Assembly (NCBI RefSeq): GCF_040802235.1
Contig: NC_133157.1
Span: 32,071,501-32,135,500, forward strand
Source of the DNA: Manis javanica
Taxonomy: Eukaryota; Chordata; Mammalia; Pholidota; Manidae
Length of the DNA: 64,000 nt
Direction: 5' to 3'
Shown here: positions 12,646 to 26,400 of the stretch, in pieces
Position numbering within the stretch: the stretch's first letter is position 1
Layout: each line of letters starts with the position of its first letter
The notes under the pieces: generated by a model
The model's database searches: none
What the model saw: the letters and a program-made list of their open reading frames with translations, nothing else
Told to the model about the DNA's origin: nothing
Position numbers and translations under genes: made by a program

Positions 12646-13059
12646 AGAGGCTCGTGCCCTTTTCTCTTTTAGGACACGTTTCAAGTATCATTCTCAAGGT
12701 CCTCACAGCGTAAACACTCCTAGTGGGTATGACAAACCAAAGTGTAGTATTCTGACCTCCCTGGTTTGGGGGCTCTGTAATTATAGCAATATAGCCTAAA
12801 ACTGCATTAGCTTTGGGGTACTTTTATCAGATTATGTTTTGGCCAAATGGTATCCAGTACTTCCTCTTCACCCTGGGGCAGAAGTTCTTTGTAATAGGTT
12901 TCCTTCCCTTCCCCATCTGCCCTGTTCAATCGGGCCACATAAATGCAGGAACAAGGCCTCAATACTTAAACTTGCTCCAGGTAGGTCAGGAGGCAGGAAA
13001 GCAATTCTCTTCCTCATATCTAGTTTGGTCTAGTAGGATACGTGGAAGGCCTGATTTGG

Positions 13060-13235
13060 AGGCTGAAGGCCCACATTCTAGGCTCAAACTATCAATCTAG
13101 CTCTGTGATCTTAGTTAAATCACCCACTACTCAGCACCATTGTCTTGATCTGAAAAACGATGACAAGAATAGTTATTTTATAAGCCTGCCACAAGAATCT
13201 AGTGAAACATTTGTGAAAGTAGGGCCCTGTGCTGG
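13060..13235 (+). repeat. MIR fragment
   Basis: Text such as 'aatctagctctgtgatctt' followed by 'cttgatctgaaaaacgatga' follows the MIR order. Confidence 0.55.
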
Positions 13236-13439
13236 GTTTAATTTTCTGATGTAGCCAACTTGAAATTCTTAATTTTTGAAGGTAGAGCTCTGTATTTTCA
13301 TTTTGCACTGGACCCTGCAAGTTATGTAGCTGGTCCCACCTGTGTGCCCTTGGCCATGTACAACCTCTTTAGGTTCCACAGTCGATAGTTAATTCAATTG
13401 AATTGTTAGGGAATAGACAATTCTCAACCCTTCTTCTAT

Positions 13440-14375
13440 TAGCAAAATTTGACACAGTTGATCACTCCCTCCTTTTTGGAACATTTTTTCCACTTGGCTT
13501 CCAGGACACTATACTTTTCTGGTTTCCCTCTGCCTCACTGGCTGCTCCTTTTCTGTTTTCCCTCTAATCTACTAGCATCTCCAAAACTAAACTCCTAGTC
13601 ATCTCCTGCAAGCCTGCTCCTCCCAGTCTTCCTCATCTATTAATGGTAACTCCATCCTTCCAGCTGCCGCAATCAAGCATTTATCCTACTCTTTTGACTC
13701 TTTTTTAAAATCTCTCATTCCATATCTACTTGGCAAGCTATTCCAGAATCTAACCACTTCTTCACTATTACATCACAGTCAAAGTCTTAATCATCTCTCA
13801 CATGGAATATTGCAAGATCCTTCTAACTGGTCTCCACGCTTCCACCTCCTCCCCTGTTGCCAATGATCTGTTCTCCACACAGCAGTGAGAAAATTCCTTT
13901 GAAAATATGTCACATCATATCACTCCTCTATTCAAAACCATCCTGTGACGATTCACCTCAACCGGAGTAGAATACCCTACAAGGGACAACAAGCTACCTC
14001 TCTGAACCCACTTCCTACTATTCCCTCACGTCAGGCCATTTGCCAATGCCACTCTGCTTGAAATCTCACCCTGCGTCCCAGCCCCAGTATCGGCCTGGCT
14101 GGCCACTCACCTCATCCAGTTCTGCTAAGTAGTCACCCTATCCAGTCAAACCTTCCCTGACCACCCTATTTAAAATAGCATCCTCTACCAACTTCTTCCC
14201 TCCTTCCCCATCCTATCATCCCCGCTCAGTTTTCCCCAGAGCTCTCATTACCATCTGATGCATTACATATTTTATTTGCTTATTGTTTATCTCTCCCCAA
14301 TTAGACTGTAGGCTCTGTTACGGCAAGGACTTTTGTCTTTTAATTGCTGTGTGTCTGGCACATAGGACAGAGCTG
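13440..14375 (+). repeat. long LINE-2 (L2) fragment
   Basis: It starts in the L2 ORF2 end, where the + strand still reads 'gacacagttgatcactccct' (a 'DTVDHSL'-type reverse-transcriptase remnant). It runs through the 3' UTR ('ccttccctgaccaccctatt', 'agactgtaggctctgttacg') to 'tgtgtctggcacatagga'. Frames are destroyed. With about 0.9 kb retained it is the best L2 copy in the window. Confidence 0.85.
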
Positions 14376-15934
14376 GTGAAGGACAGTAGAAAGAGTTCTG
14401 GAACAGATGATGATATTGGTATTATTAAGTCACAGACTCATCAGCCCCTCTGAGTGTATGAAGTACTTCATAGGCTGCATACCCACAAAGCCAGCTCTGC
14501 ATACAGGAGTTGAGGGCATTTATGGGGACTGCTGTGGGCCGAGCCTCCTGCTACATTATACGGTGGAGATAGAAACGTGAACCAGGAGTAGTAACTACCC
14601 TCTCTAAGCATTTGTAGCTTGTAGGGTGGTTTCATGTGTATATGCAAATAACTCTAGAACAAAGCAGCATTTGTTAAAAGTATCCAACTTTTAATGCCTA
14701 ACATCTCACCTTTAGGTAATGACTCCAGAGTTTTTTACAGAGAGAAGGGACAGTGAACTATGGCTTGTAGACTTACTGTGTGACTACTTCTGTCCCATAT
14801 GAGCTCTTGCTCTGGCCTGCCTTATCACACCAGGGACACCTTGCCTAACTTCCAATCTGCTTTGCTCCAAGACTCCTCTGGCCCCCTCCACCCAATATTG
14901 CCCCTGATTACTGTTAACTTGAGACCCCACCCTCTCATAGTCCCTCCACATTCTGCTCCTAGATACAGAGTACATGAGCTAAGGGTGGAATTAACATAGG
15001 AAGGTTGCAACAGGGCATTAAGAATCTAAATATTATTTCATACATTTCAATAAATATTATTTCAAATATTTCTTATAAAGATGAGTATATCTCTCTTAAT
15101 GAGCCTACAGTTCACAGAACTCAGGACCTACCTCTGTCCATCTTTGTAGCCTGACTGTCTCAAGTACAGAGTGGGTATTCAGTAAGGTTTGCTAAATTGT
15201 GGAACTGAGTGTTACAAGTTCTGAGTAAGGATAATTCTATTTAAGAAGTACTCCGTCTTCTGTAAGGTGCCCCAGAGGTAGTCTGTAAGGTTGTTTTATT
15301 GAGTTATCTTAAACAACCTCACCAGCAAGAAATAAAACATCTCAAAGGGACAAATATTAAAATGCCTGTTTAAATGATAAAACAGTACTTTTTAATAATT
15401 TTTCAAAGTTTAATTTGTATTGATTTTGTGAAACACTATATCTGAAAATCCAATACTTATCAAGAGATAAATTATAAATTATGCCTTCCATTCCTACAGG
15501 ACTCCCTTGAATAGGGACTTTCTGAGGTTATCTGAATTTTTAGATAGAAATTTTCTTACAAGAACGACTGAGAAACTTAAGGCTAGAGCATGAGGATCTA
15601 ATTAAAAACCACATTAAGTTTTGGTGGTGGGTACTTGACTGTTTGTGATGTAATTCTCAGTACTTTTCAGCATGTTTTAAAAGACTTGCTTCTCTCATAT
15701 GTTTGTACTACACATACATTTTCATACCCAGATAAGATCAGGCATAAAAATATTTATGCTGCCAGCAATAAGTAAGAAAATTTGGGGCAGGTAAATCCTC
15801 TTCTTGGCTTTCAGTTTCTCTATACATTGAAATAGAGGGAAGGGACTAGATGGTTTTGGGAGCCTTTCTACTTCTAATGCCTTAAGAAAGGCTAGGAAAG
15901 TAGGGGGTACCTGTTCACATTTTAAAGCTTTTCT
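14376..15934. other. intergenic, nothing recognised
   Basis: About 1.5 kb with no supported gene. Short open frames on opposite strands at 14.78-15.01 kb overlap each other and look accidental. Confidence 0.45.
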
Positions 15935-16085
15935 CTTTTTTAATTGAAGTATCATTGATATACAATCTTATATTGGTTTCAAGTATACTACACAGTGGTT
16001 CAACAGTGACCCATATTATCAAATCCTCACTCCCACTAGTGCTGTTACTATCTGTCAACATAGGAAGATGTTACAGAATCACTGA
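15935..16085 (-). repeat. L1 3' UTR fragment, antisense
   Basis: 'ttttaattgaagtatcattg' followed by 'tatacaatcttatattggtt' is the reverse complement of an L1M 3' end. Confidence 0.7.
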
Positions 16086-16224
16086 CTATATTCTAAAGGT
16101 TTTCTCTTTATAAAAGATTCCTTTCATATTTTCTCTAAGTTTCTTTAGTGCACTTAAAACTAAGGCTTGGTTTACCAAAATCTGGTTGCTGTTTTTTTTT
16201 TATTCTTAATAAAAGCATCCAAGA

Positions 16225-16450
16225 CTTATTAAGCAAGTTCCATTTATCAGGCACATATAAACTGTCTTCCGTGGATCACTTGGTTTAATCATTCCAGTAA
16301 CCCCATGAGGTAGATGTCCATGCTGTCCCCATATTGGAGATGAGTAAATTGGCCCCTGGGGTTTCTAACTTGCCTAAGGTCACTGAATTAGAGAATGTAG
16401 CAACACTGGAATTCAAACTCTTCACTTCAGTCTGTGACTCCAGAACACAG
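16225..16450 (+). repeat. MIR SINE fragment
   Basis: Contains 'agtaaccccatgaggtagat' and 'acttgcctaaggtcactgaa', the MIR core and tail. Confidence 0.7.
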
Positions 16451-16869
16451 TTAACCCTGCGTATCTCAGACTGGTATTAGGAAATGTTCAGTGTTCCTTC
16501 CTTAGCTGAACAACCATGGTCCTCTGAGTCTCCTTGCCTTCACAAATGAGGCCACTGACTGGAAATGGGGTGATTCCTTTGGTTTCACCTTAATTTCTGT
16601 GGCATGAGGTGGTCACATTTTTATTAAGGAATGGTTTTTGACCTTCCCTAGATATGTAACAGTGGATTTCATTAGTTACCTTGAGATACTTGTGAATGAT
16701 GCAGTAGGCAGAAAAGGGTTTGAAGTTTTTTGAATTCCTCGTGTGTGTTTGTTCTTTGTGTCTATTTAAATCTAACAGCATATACAGCAAGATTTTACAT
16801 TATTTTGTAACAAATTAGGGTGAAAAATGCCCCCTGCAGGAAAACAATACAAGATTAATTTCACATCTT

Positions 16870-17005
16870 CAGAACTTTTACATTCATTTTGTTTCACTTT
16901 CACAAGAACTGTTGTGAGGTGGGCAAGTCAGGAATTATTTATCCACTTTGCAAATGAGGAAAGAGTCACAGAAAGGGAAGGTTACTTGTTTTAGGACATG
17001 GAGCA
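16870..17005 (+). repeat. MIR fragment
   Basis: 'aagaactgttgtgaggtggg' and 'tgcaaatgaggaaagagtca' match MIR. It ends about 400 bp before the HEMGN start codon. Confidence 0.55.
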
Positions 17006-17214
17006 GGTTAGATCCTAGACCTAATGTTTTCTACACTCAGCCACCTCCGAACGTAAAAAGGAACAGCAGACTCAGGCACCTTTGGATGGATAGGACCGAA
17101 TGACTGCTGTACTGGAGCTGTGCCATGCTGAGCCACGGCTGCGGGGCTCCTTGTATACCTAGCAACGACGCTAGAGGATGAGGACATAGTAGCACCAGCC
17201 ACACCCTCTGCTCA

Positions 17215-17274
17215 CACCTGCGCAGTGTGATAAAGACAGTAGAAGTGGCCAGCAGCCATGGTTCAACCAGATAA
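17215..17274 (+). promoter_or_regulatory. E-box/GATA composite and second GATA site upstream of HEMGN
   Basis: CACCTG at 17215-17220 is followed after 7 bases by TGATAA at 17228-17233. A second site, AGATAA, is at 17269-17274. A CTG half E-box, 7-8 bases, then WGATAA is the known composite bound by the TAL1-GATA1 complex in erythroid cells. HEMGN is known to be a haematopoietic gene under GATA1/HOXB4 control. That these sites act on this gene is inferred from motif and position (about 140-195 bp upstream of the ATG). No strong TATA box is certain; a weak 'tatttttaaa' lies at about 17350. Confidence 0.5.
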
Positions 17275-17409
17275 AATTTTTAGGCGGGAAGTTAAGTGAC
17301 AAGTGAACTTGTGTATGTACATGTGTTTTAAACTGTTAGTTGCTTTTGATATTTTTAAAAAGGCTGCTTGTGAAAGTCAGACCAAATAGCAGGAAGATTC
17401 TGCAGGAAG

Positions 17410-17488
17410 ATGGATTTAGGAAAGGACCACTGTCGTTTGACACACCATCAGAAACCTGATCGTCTTCAGGAAAAGAACCATGTTCCAG
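17410..17488 (+). CDS. HEMGN: HEMGN coding exon 1
   Basis: Starts at ATG 17410 (context 'ggaagATGg') and encodes 26 residues plus one base. The donor is CCAG|GTAATG at 17488/17489. The start is chosen because MDLGKD is the conserved hemogen N-terminus. Confidence 0.93.
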
Positions 17489-20400
17489 GTAATGAAAGAG
17501 CTCTTAAGATGTCTCTAGTGGCCACTAAGAAGTCTTAGTGGTTGTTGGGACGAATTGGGCTATGATTATTTTCCTTTTTTATGGACCTGGCAAAAGAAAA
17601 TAGACATAATTAAGTTCATTCATATATATTTGGATGGGAAGAAGGGGCTGTATAACTTCTTGAGGTGCCTTCTAGTGCATTAAGATCCTAATAAGTCAGA
17701 CAAACACAAGGAAATAATAAGTAATAATACATTTAAATGAAAGGCAATGAAAATACTGAATACTGGATGTTTGTATACACAGCAAATACACCCATATACT
17801 TCCATGGTACCATAAATTTACTATTAATTTTAGAAAGGTCTACCTATTGTCAAATCTATACTAGTCCTTATTCTTTTGACTCATCAATCTTAATCTTGTT
17901 TTAGGACATGGAGCTGGTTAGATCTATCCTAAAGAAGCATTTCTCAAAATGTTTTGCAGAACCCTAGGCCTTGAAAGACAGTGTCTTTAAAGTTTATTGT
18001 GCCAAGGTTCCCTTTGGCATTCTGATAAACCTATAGACCCTTCTTGTAATAAATTTCTAAAATACATAAAAATAGATAGGATTACAAAGGAAATAATTGT
18101 ATTAAGATACAGTTATCAGAATAAAAAATTGTGATACAGTAACGTGCCTATTTATAGATGCATTAAATAGCAAAATTATATTAATAGTGAGTCTAATAAC
18201 CATTGTATCAAATCAAATGTATTTCAAATAAATGGTATTTTAAGGTATCTGCAACAATTGCAATGTGATATGAAAAAATCTCATTTCTTTTGGTGATGAA
18301 GTCACATACTGCTACAACTACTGTGGTTTGTTACCTATGTTCATAATGGAATGATATGAGAAAATAAAGGTATAATTTTCCCCATTCAAGTTCACCATTA
18401 AGAACCTCTGTTCTAAGAGAAAGGTGCCATGTCCTAGGGGCATGCTCTATTTTTGGGGGGTCCCAGTGATTGCAAATTCACAATCACTTCACAGGTTCTA
18501 AGAAGTTCTGTATGAAAGATCCATTAACTTTTCACAAACTTGGATGGTATATAACCTTTTTTTTGATAATTCCTTTAATATTCCAAAGAACTTGGAAAAA
18601 CACCATCCTAAAGAAAAAATTCAAAGGAAAGAAAAGCTGTATGCATGAATATGCTTATTGTTGTTTGATCTACAATGGCAAAAAATAACTGGCAACAACC
18701 TAAATGTTCACTATGAGTAGAATGGGTAAAGAGAATGCATTAACTTGATTAAGTATCATGTAGTCATTAAAGCTATAATTATGAGGACTATATCATGGAA
18801 AATATTTCTGATTAAATGTTCAGTTAATGATAAAATTGTGGTATGCATCATAACTTTGTTTAACATGGGGATTTGGGTGGTACAAGGAATAAAATAAAAA
18901 ACAGGTTATAGTAAAGATAGCAGAACATGGTTTGATTTTTTTTCTTTTATATTTGTGCAATATATAAAAAGTGTGAAGAAATTAATTGGTTGGTAGCATA
19001 CTTAGGTACAAATACTGAGTATGTATTTGTACAAGTACAAATACTTATATACAAAATACATTTTAATATGCTTACTGAGTATCTTCTAGACATTCTTTGG
19101 AGGTACAAGAATAAATAAGGTGTTGTTCTTGTCCTAAAGAAGCTTGGAGAAAGACTTACACACCTATTGTAGGGATTCTACCATTTTGCTCTCAGACTCT
19201 TACTGATAAATGCCACAATTCATCACTGTCTCCTGTAACTTTCATTTTGATCCTACAGAAGTCATTGGAACTTGGAGTTTGCGAAACAGAGAGCAACTCA
19301 GAAAAAGAAAGGCTGAAGCACAAGAAAGGCAAACTTCGCAATGGCAGTTTGGGTATGGTATCACTGCAAGGGAAAAGGAACTAATATTTATTGAGCATAT
19401 GCTACATGTCAAGTAGTGCTAAGCACGTTCACACACTATGCTTTATCTTTCCAACAATCCAGTAAATCAGGGGCTGTTATCCTTATATTTCAAAAAAAGG
19501 GAAAGCAAGTCTCTGAAGGGTTAAATCTTTTGCTTAAAGTCACACAGCTAGGAGAGTGGTGGGAACAGAATTTTATCCTTGACTTCTTTTAATTAAAACA
19601 GCAGGCAATTAATTATATTATTGAGAGGCCTGGTATTCAATTATTCTTGTAATATAAACATACAAGCATCTTGTTGGGAGCAGGAGACATCATTGAGGAG
19701 ACTTCCAAGCCTGTTCTCTAGACTTTCTATCAATAAAATCCTTATCAAATGAGTGTGCTTAACTCCCTGATGGAGGAAACTAAAATACTGTAAAATGAGT
19801 GATGGAAGAGTTTGGGAGTTCCTAAATCTCCAATCAGAGTCTTCTTTATGTGATTTCAGGGAGGGCATACAAGACATGACTATAAATTAGGCAGCATCTA
19901 ACTGCATCCATTTAGAATATGACTATAAAAACAGGTTGCTTGCTTGGAGACAGAAAAAAGGAGTCCAAGGAGCCAAGAGAGCAGCCCCCATCTAAGCCAG
20001 GATTTCTCAGCCTTGGCACTATTGACCTGGGGGCAGGAGAATCCCACAGGAAGGAGGCTGTTTTGTGCATTGCAGGTGTTTAGTAGTATCTCTGGCCTCT
20101 AGAAACTAATAGCCCCTACCCCCAACTTTAAAATAAAAAATGTCTCTAGATATTGTCAAATGTCTCCTCAGGCAGGGGTAGAGGGGGCAAAACTGTCCCC
20201 AATTGATAACCTCTCATCTAAGCACTCTTTTTAAACAAATTTATTAGGAGTTTGATTTATATTCCTTCATTATTGCAAAAATGATTCCTTCAATGATGAA
20301 GATGACATAGGTATACATTTTTCTAGGCAGCATTAAAATAAAAATAGCAATGCAGGTGTTTTAAGCACTCTTCTTAAGAAAGGGCACCTGTCTCCCTGAG

Positions 20401-23400
20401 GACTGAGTATATAGTCTGTTCTGCTACAAAACATGTTTCTACAACACCAAGCAGCTTCATATGATTGGTAGATAGGACAATGATGGCAGTAAAATGTGGA
20501 AATTGTTTTGATTCATGATTTTTCCTAGTCAAAAGGAGCCAGAAGTAGGAATAGAATTAAAACCTTCAGCAGGAAAGGGAAAAACCTTCAGCTTGGCTGC
20601 TGCATAGGCAAGATCCTTTTCAGCCTGCATCCAAGACTCCCTCCCCAGAGAAGGACACCACTAGCTTTGCTCAGCTCTCCACAGGTAGCAGGTTGCACTT
20701 CCTCCTGTGCCTAATTTAGTTGCAGCCCTGCTGGCTTAGGGTGCCATCCTTATTTGCATGATCTCAGTAGCTGAAAGCCTGCATTTACACTGTGGTTTTT
20801 GTGCATTTTTACTACCCTGGAAGCAGCCTTCAGCCATAGAAAGCTGCCTGTCTGGCCTGAGTTATGTCCCCCACAACCAAGTATTTTTTGTTAGCATTAA
20901 AAAGTTGCATAAGATTTGAGTCATTTGCTCAACTCTATTTTTCCCCCACAAGCTCTCTTTTAGTGTATGATTTTGCAGAAACTGAGGTTTTTCAGGAATA
21001 CATACATTATGATATAGGTGAAACTTCTGTACTCACGTCCTGTGGCAGGTGACTTTGTTGAACAATATCCATACTTGCCATGTAACCTTCTGATCATTAC
21101 TTGGCTTTCCAAGTACTTGCTACAGAGAAAGAGTGCATTTGTTTGTTAGCTCACACATTCTTTGCTGTGTGATTTTGCATTTCTCACTGTTCACTTAAAA
21201 ATTGGTCTTTAGGTTTACATATCAGTATCTTTGAGCTGATTGATGAGCTCTGCCCCAATAAATAGAGCTGGTCTCAGTGTACTGACCGAATTGAGTTTCT
21301 GTGCTTGCTGGGCTGGGGGGGCCAAAGGTGTAGAAGTCATTGCAGTAGATGACACCTTGGTGAGCCTCTTGGCAGCTGGCTGGCCATACTCTTGGGACAC
21401 ATCTCCATACTACTGAGGGCTCTTCTCACTATAGCCTACCTCACAGAGAAACTTGAGTAGTTACAGAGAGAAGCAACAGAGTACAATGGTTATGAGCCTG
21501 GCTTTAAAGGCAGAATGACTAGATTTGAAGCCTCCCACACTTCTAGCCATTTGAGTTTGGACAGGTTAAATCAACCTCTGTGTGCTTAGTTTTGTCATCT
21601 GCAAAATGGAGACAATAATAGTATCTACTTCATAAGTTGATATGAAGATGATATGCAATAACAGAATAAGTAAGTTACTTAAAAGTGCCTGGCACATAGG
21701 AAGCACTGTGTTTCCTGTATTAATATAAGGGCAATAATTTGTATTTGGATAGTTCATTTAAGTCACTATATGCAATTCTTAACAAGAACCATAAAAATGG
21801 GCCAATACTATTTGCTCCCTTTTTACCTAAGAAGAAACCAAGGCATAGCCAGTTTAAGTGACTTGCCTGTGATCACACAGCTGATAAGTGATAGAGTACA
21901 GATTAAATTTTAGGCCACATAGATATATTGGTATTTTTTTTTAGAAAAACTACAAGGAACAACATGGAACATTACTCAGATTTCCTCATATAGATCTATA
22001 TAATAAAATTTTTAAGATGTAATAGCTAGGACAAAATAAGTATTTCTGAAGAATTCATATATAGGATCTTTTAAAATCTGACAATAAAGGCTTTATAATT
22101 TATCTTGTTATCTTGGTTACTTGGAATTATACTTCAAAATGCTGAGGTGTTATACCATCATTTTTAGATGACCTTTTCTTCTATGTTATGTTTAATAGTT
22201 ATTTTTTACTGTCCTATTACATATATACCCTTTTTACATTGACTTCAAACTGCTTTTGGTGAAGCAATTATTTTACAGATTTTCATTATGGAAATTTTCA
22301 AGCATAACAAAAGTAGAAGAGGGTACACATTTGTTAAGTGTGTAGAGAACTATAAGCACTGCAGATATCAAGACACTGGTTTTATCTCTAAAGAACATCT
22401 ACTTACTAAAAGAAAAAAGTTTCTCCAGAAATAACTATAGTATGAGGCAGCTGATGTTCCTTGCCTAAAGCATGGTCCCCATAATAAATCCCACAGGAGT
22501 GCTAAGCAGGAAGAGCATTTTGGCCCTGTAGCCTGTAAGAGAAGGCTCCGTGGAGCAGGTAGCATGGAACAGAATTTCATTAAGTTTAGAAAAATGATGC
22601 AAGGCTTATTTATAGCACCTTTTCTTCCCCTGAGCTCATCTGTATTAGCCATCTGTATTTGGTTCTAGTTGCAGTACCTAACAGTTGATCATTGGCTAAA
22701 ATTTCCATGCCTATCCTTTCATCTTCTAGATCTTTAATCTAGCTATTAATTTGGGGTAGATACAAAATGGCCACTAATGCCTTTCCACCAGGCTTTTTTA
22801 CCTCAAGAACCATTTTTGTACCTTCGAACCCAGCTTACAGTATCTCATTTGACAAGTATTGCAGCTACTTAGCATTCTTTACACAAGACACTGCATTAGA
22901 TAAGCAAGCTATATACATCATCAACCTGCAGGTTGCAGAGACAAGGAGCTGTGCCTGAATTTTGGATGTAGAAATGCAGTTGTATTAGTTTACCTAGAGC
23001 CCACACAGACTAAAACCAGGGAGACTAGTGTATAAATCAGAATGCCAATCTATTCATTTGTAACATCAATTAGACATTTTCTGTAACTACACTTTAAGAA
23101 TATGCTCTTCAACATATATATACACTCCACACTCACCAGAAAGGTTCCTGTTGAGTAAGGTGTCAGAGACAAAAGGTCCCTGAGGGACATTCCTCTCCTG
23201 ACAACGGAGAGCATCTAGCTCTGCTCTTTAGCTTTACAAACAAGGAGATTGAAGTCTAGATAGATTAAATGACTTGTTTTAAGGTCATACAATCCTGGGA
23301 CTTTACTACCAACCATTTATTTTGATTCTGTAGCCCTGTTGCTGATGCTAATTTTGATCTCCCCACAGAGAGAAAAAACGCAGGCGGCAGAGAACAGAAA

Positions 23401-26400
23401 AAGGAAATGAAAGAGGCAGAAAGAGACAACAAAATACAGAACTGAAGGCGGAGCCTCAGTCACAATTAGAAAAGGAAATGATGGAGGAAGTACTGGCACC
23501 TCCAGAGAAAGAGATTGAGCCACCCAGGGGTGTAACTGAAGCTCTCCCTTCAGTAGCCTCTCCCCAAGAAGTTATGCCTGAGATTTTTGCAATCAGTCAA
23601 GAAAGCATTATACATCAGGAAAATTCTTCTGAGTATCAAGAAACAGCAGTACAAAATCACCCTTCTGAACCTGAAGACCTCTCTCCTAAAATGTGCCAAG
23701 AAAGAGCTGTAGCCAAAGCCCTTCCTTCTAAAACTTCTGAAGACATAGCTGACCTGGAAGGATGCTGTCTTGAAGCATACCCCAAACCAGATGTGCCTAA
23801 CAGATACACTCTTGAAACATACCAAAAAAATGCTGAACCCAAGGAATACAGTTCTGAACCAGGGCAAGAAATAGCTGAGACTGAAAGCACCTTTGCTAAA
23901 ATACAACAAGAAATAGCTGTGCCTAAAGACCTTTCTACTAAAACATACCAAGAAACAGTTGAACACTTTTCTCAAACATCTACAACAGAAATTGCTGTGA
24001 CTAGAGCTCCCTTTCATCAAACAATCCAAGAAACACCTGTTCCTGAAGAATATCCACCAGAAATATACCGGGAAACACCTGTTCCTGAAGAATATCCACC
24101 TGAAATATGCCAAGAACCACCTGAGCCTGAAGACTGTTCACCTGAAATATACCAAGAAACACCTGGGCCTGAAGACCTCTCCACTAAGACCTATAAAAAT
24201 AAAGATGTATCTAAAGAATGCTTTCCAGAACCATACCAAGAAACAGGTGGGCCCCAAGACCAAGATCCTAAAGCACAGCTGAAAGATTCTGAGGATGTTT
24301 ATACTTTTCCTCAAGGTAAGGATTGTTTATTGGTGATAAGTCAGTGACACTGCCACTTAATGGTGTTCCCCATTTACAACTAGAGCACTAACATAGGTAT
24401 ATCCCCTCACAGTGGTGATTTGTAGCTTTCTTTGAAAATCATAGGATACCCCAGTTATCTCAAGGGGTATCATTAATAGTATCGGCTAATTTCAAATAGA
24501 AAATGTTTTTCAGTCAACCAATGTCTCTTTGGCACATGTCCAAAGAATTAAAAGAAAGTAATTGAAAATATAAGTGTGTACTTGACATACTATCCATTTG
24601 GGGAAGCTTTAGCCAGTGAAGAGAAATGAACCCAATACAGGACGAATTGTATACAAAACATTTTAAAGGAAAATTAAATTTAGATTAACAAGAAAGCCTG
24701 ATGAATAAAATTTTTCTTGGAAATTAAAATTTTCTGGCAAACTAAAGGCAAGTAAATTCACAGTGCAAGGTCCCAAGGGAGATAATACAAAGATGTAAAA
24801 TATTATCCTGTTACCAAGGAACTCAAGTCTTGTAGGATTTATCAGGTTTACTAAAATCCCTTTCTATTTCAATATTTGTTTCTGAAAAACTTTCTCCTTA
24901 AACATAACATTTTGAAAAATGTGACCCTTCTTTAATGTGACTTGCCTCAGGAGACAAAATTGAGAACCTCTGTTCTCCTTGTACAATACTACAGACAGTA
25001 TAGGAAATGGACTGAGTGGATCAGACCATAGTTATCTCCAGAGAATTGTTTTCTAAAGAAATCCTTTTGATAGTTTATTTGCTTTTTCTCCTAAAATATG
25101 AGTGCAACAAAAACATGGGGTCAGTTGGGTTCCAAGTAGTACAAGTTTTGAGGAAATACCTTAAGAACATTACAGTAAAAAGCAGACACATGAAGCATAG
25201 CTTGCACTGACAGGAGTCCTCAGCAGGAGAAGCTGCTCTAATCAACAAAGTGCCCCTATTCTAAGAGTTTCATTGTAATGCAGTAAGGTTAATATGAGCA
25301 GTTAATTAATGCTTATTTTGATTTTGGTTTTGTCCTACCAAACAAATGAAAATATCTACCTTTTTGCTGATTATAAAATATTCATAATTATATGTTTATT
25401 ATAGTAAAACAAAGCAGTATGTAAGTAAATATAGAGTAAAATTCCCCTGTAATACCACCTCTTATCTCTGATCCCCAATGTTGAGTTTGTTTCAACAAAT
25501 AAGGTAGTGTAATATTCTATAACCTGCTTTTTTTCACATACAATATATATCTTGGCCTCTTAAATACATTTTTTGTAACAATTGTGTAGTATTGTGTTGT
25601 ATGTACCACAGAACCAATCCCTATAATAGTGAACACTTAGGTTACTGCCCAAGTTTTGCTATTATAACAGTGTTCAATGAACATCACTGGAAGTAGCATT
25701 TATATAGCTGGCATTTATTTGGCACTTTCCATGTGGCAGATGCAGTATTAAACCTTTTGTGTGAATTACTTTATTCAATGTTAAAAACCTTACTGGAAAA
25801 ATAATGTTATGCCCATTTTATAGGTAAAGAAATTGAGGCACTGGAAGCTAAAGTTTGTCTGATTATTTCCTTTGGGTAAATCCCTAGAAGTTCAAATGCT
25901 GGGCCTGCATTTAAAGTTTAGATATATTCTGTAAAAGAATAGCCTCCAAAAATACAGCAATCCACACAAACCAGTTGTTTATATAAGTGCCTTTTCCCCA
26001 TGCTGTTGCCAGCACTGCACATGATCACATTTTTAAAATCTTTTATGGTCCTAGGTTTAAAAAAAAAAAACCTGTTTTTTTTAATTTTCACTTTTTTAAG
26101 GACTAATGCTACTAGGCATCTTTTCAGTCATTGTGAATTTGAATTTTTTCTTTAGAGAATTGCCTGTTTCACTACTTGTTCCTTTTTAAATTTGTGATCT
26201 TTTTGATTTAAAAAACTCTATAAATAATAGCTATAAACATTTGCCTACATGTTATATTTTTCCAGTTGTTTGTGGTTTAGCTTTGTTTATAGTGTTTTTG
26301 TCATCTATATGAAAACATTTTAATTTTAATTTTTAGTGATTCAAATCTTCATGATTTTAATATTTAATTATTCATACCTGTCAATCTTTTCTTTTATGGT

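Larger units (their letters stand above)
17489..19258 (+). other. HEMGN intron 1
   Basis: GT-AG intron of about 1.8 kb. It holds a DNA-transposon-like fossil (17935-18425) and an L1 sense fragment (about 18640-18960). Nothing else is recognised. Confidence 0.85.
19353..23368 (+). other. HEMGN intron 2
   Basis: GT-AG intron of about 4.0 kb. It holds MIR copies (19370-19585, 21478-21700, 21790-21915 and a scrap at 23235-23310), a hAT-like element (19990-20225) and an L1-like scrap (22255-22365). The remaining 20.2-21.45 kb and 22.4-23.2 kb hold nothing I can name. Confidence 0.85.

Noticed and set aside
23550..24113. 187-codon minus-strand frame opposite HEMGN exon 3
   Set aside because: It is the shadow of the repetitive coding exon, with low-complexity Phe/Arg/Ser text and no known similarity.
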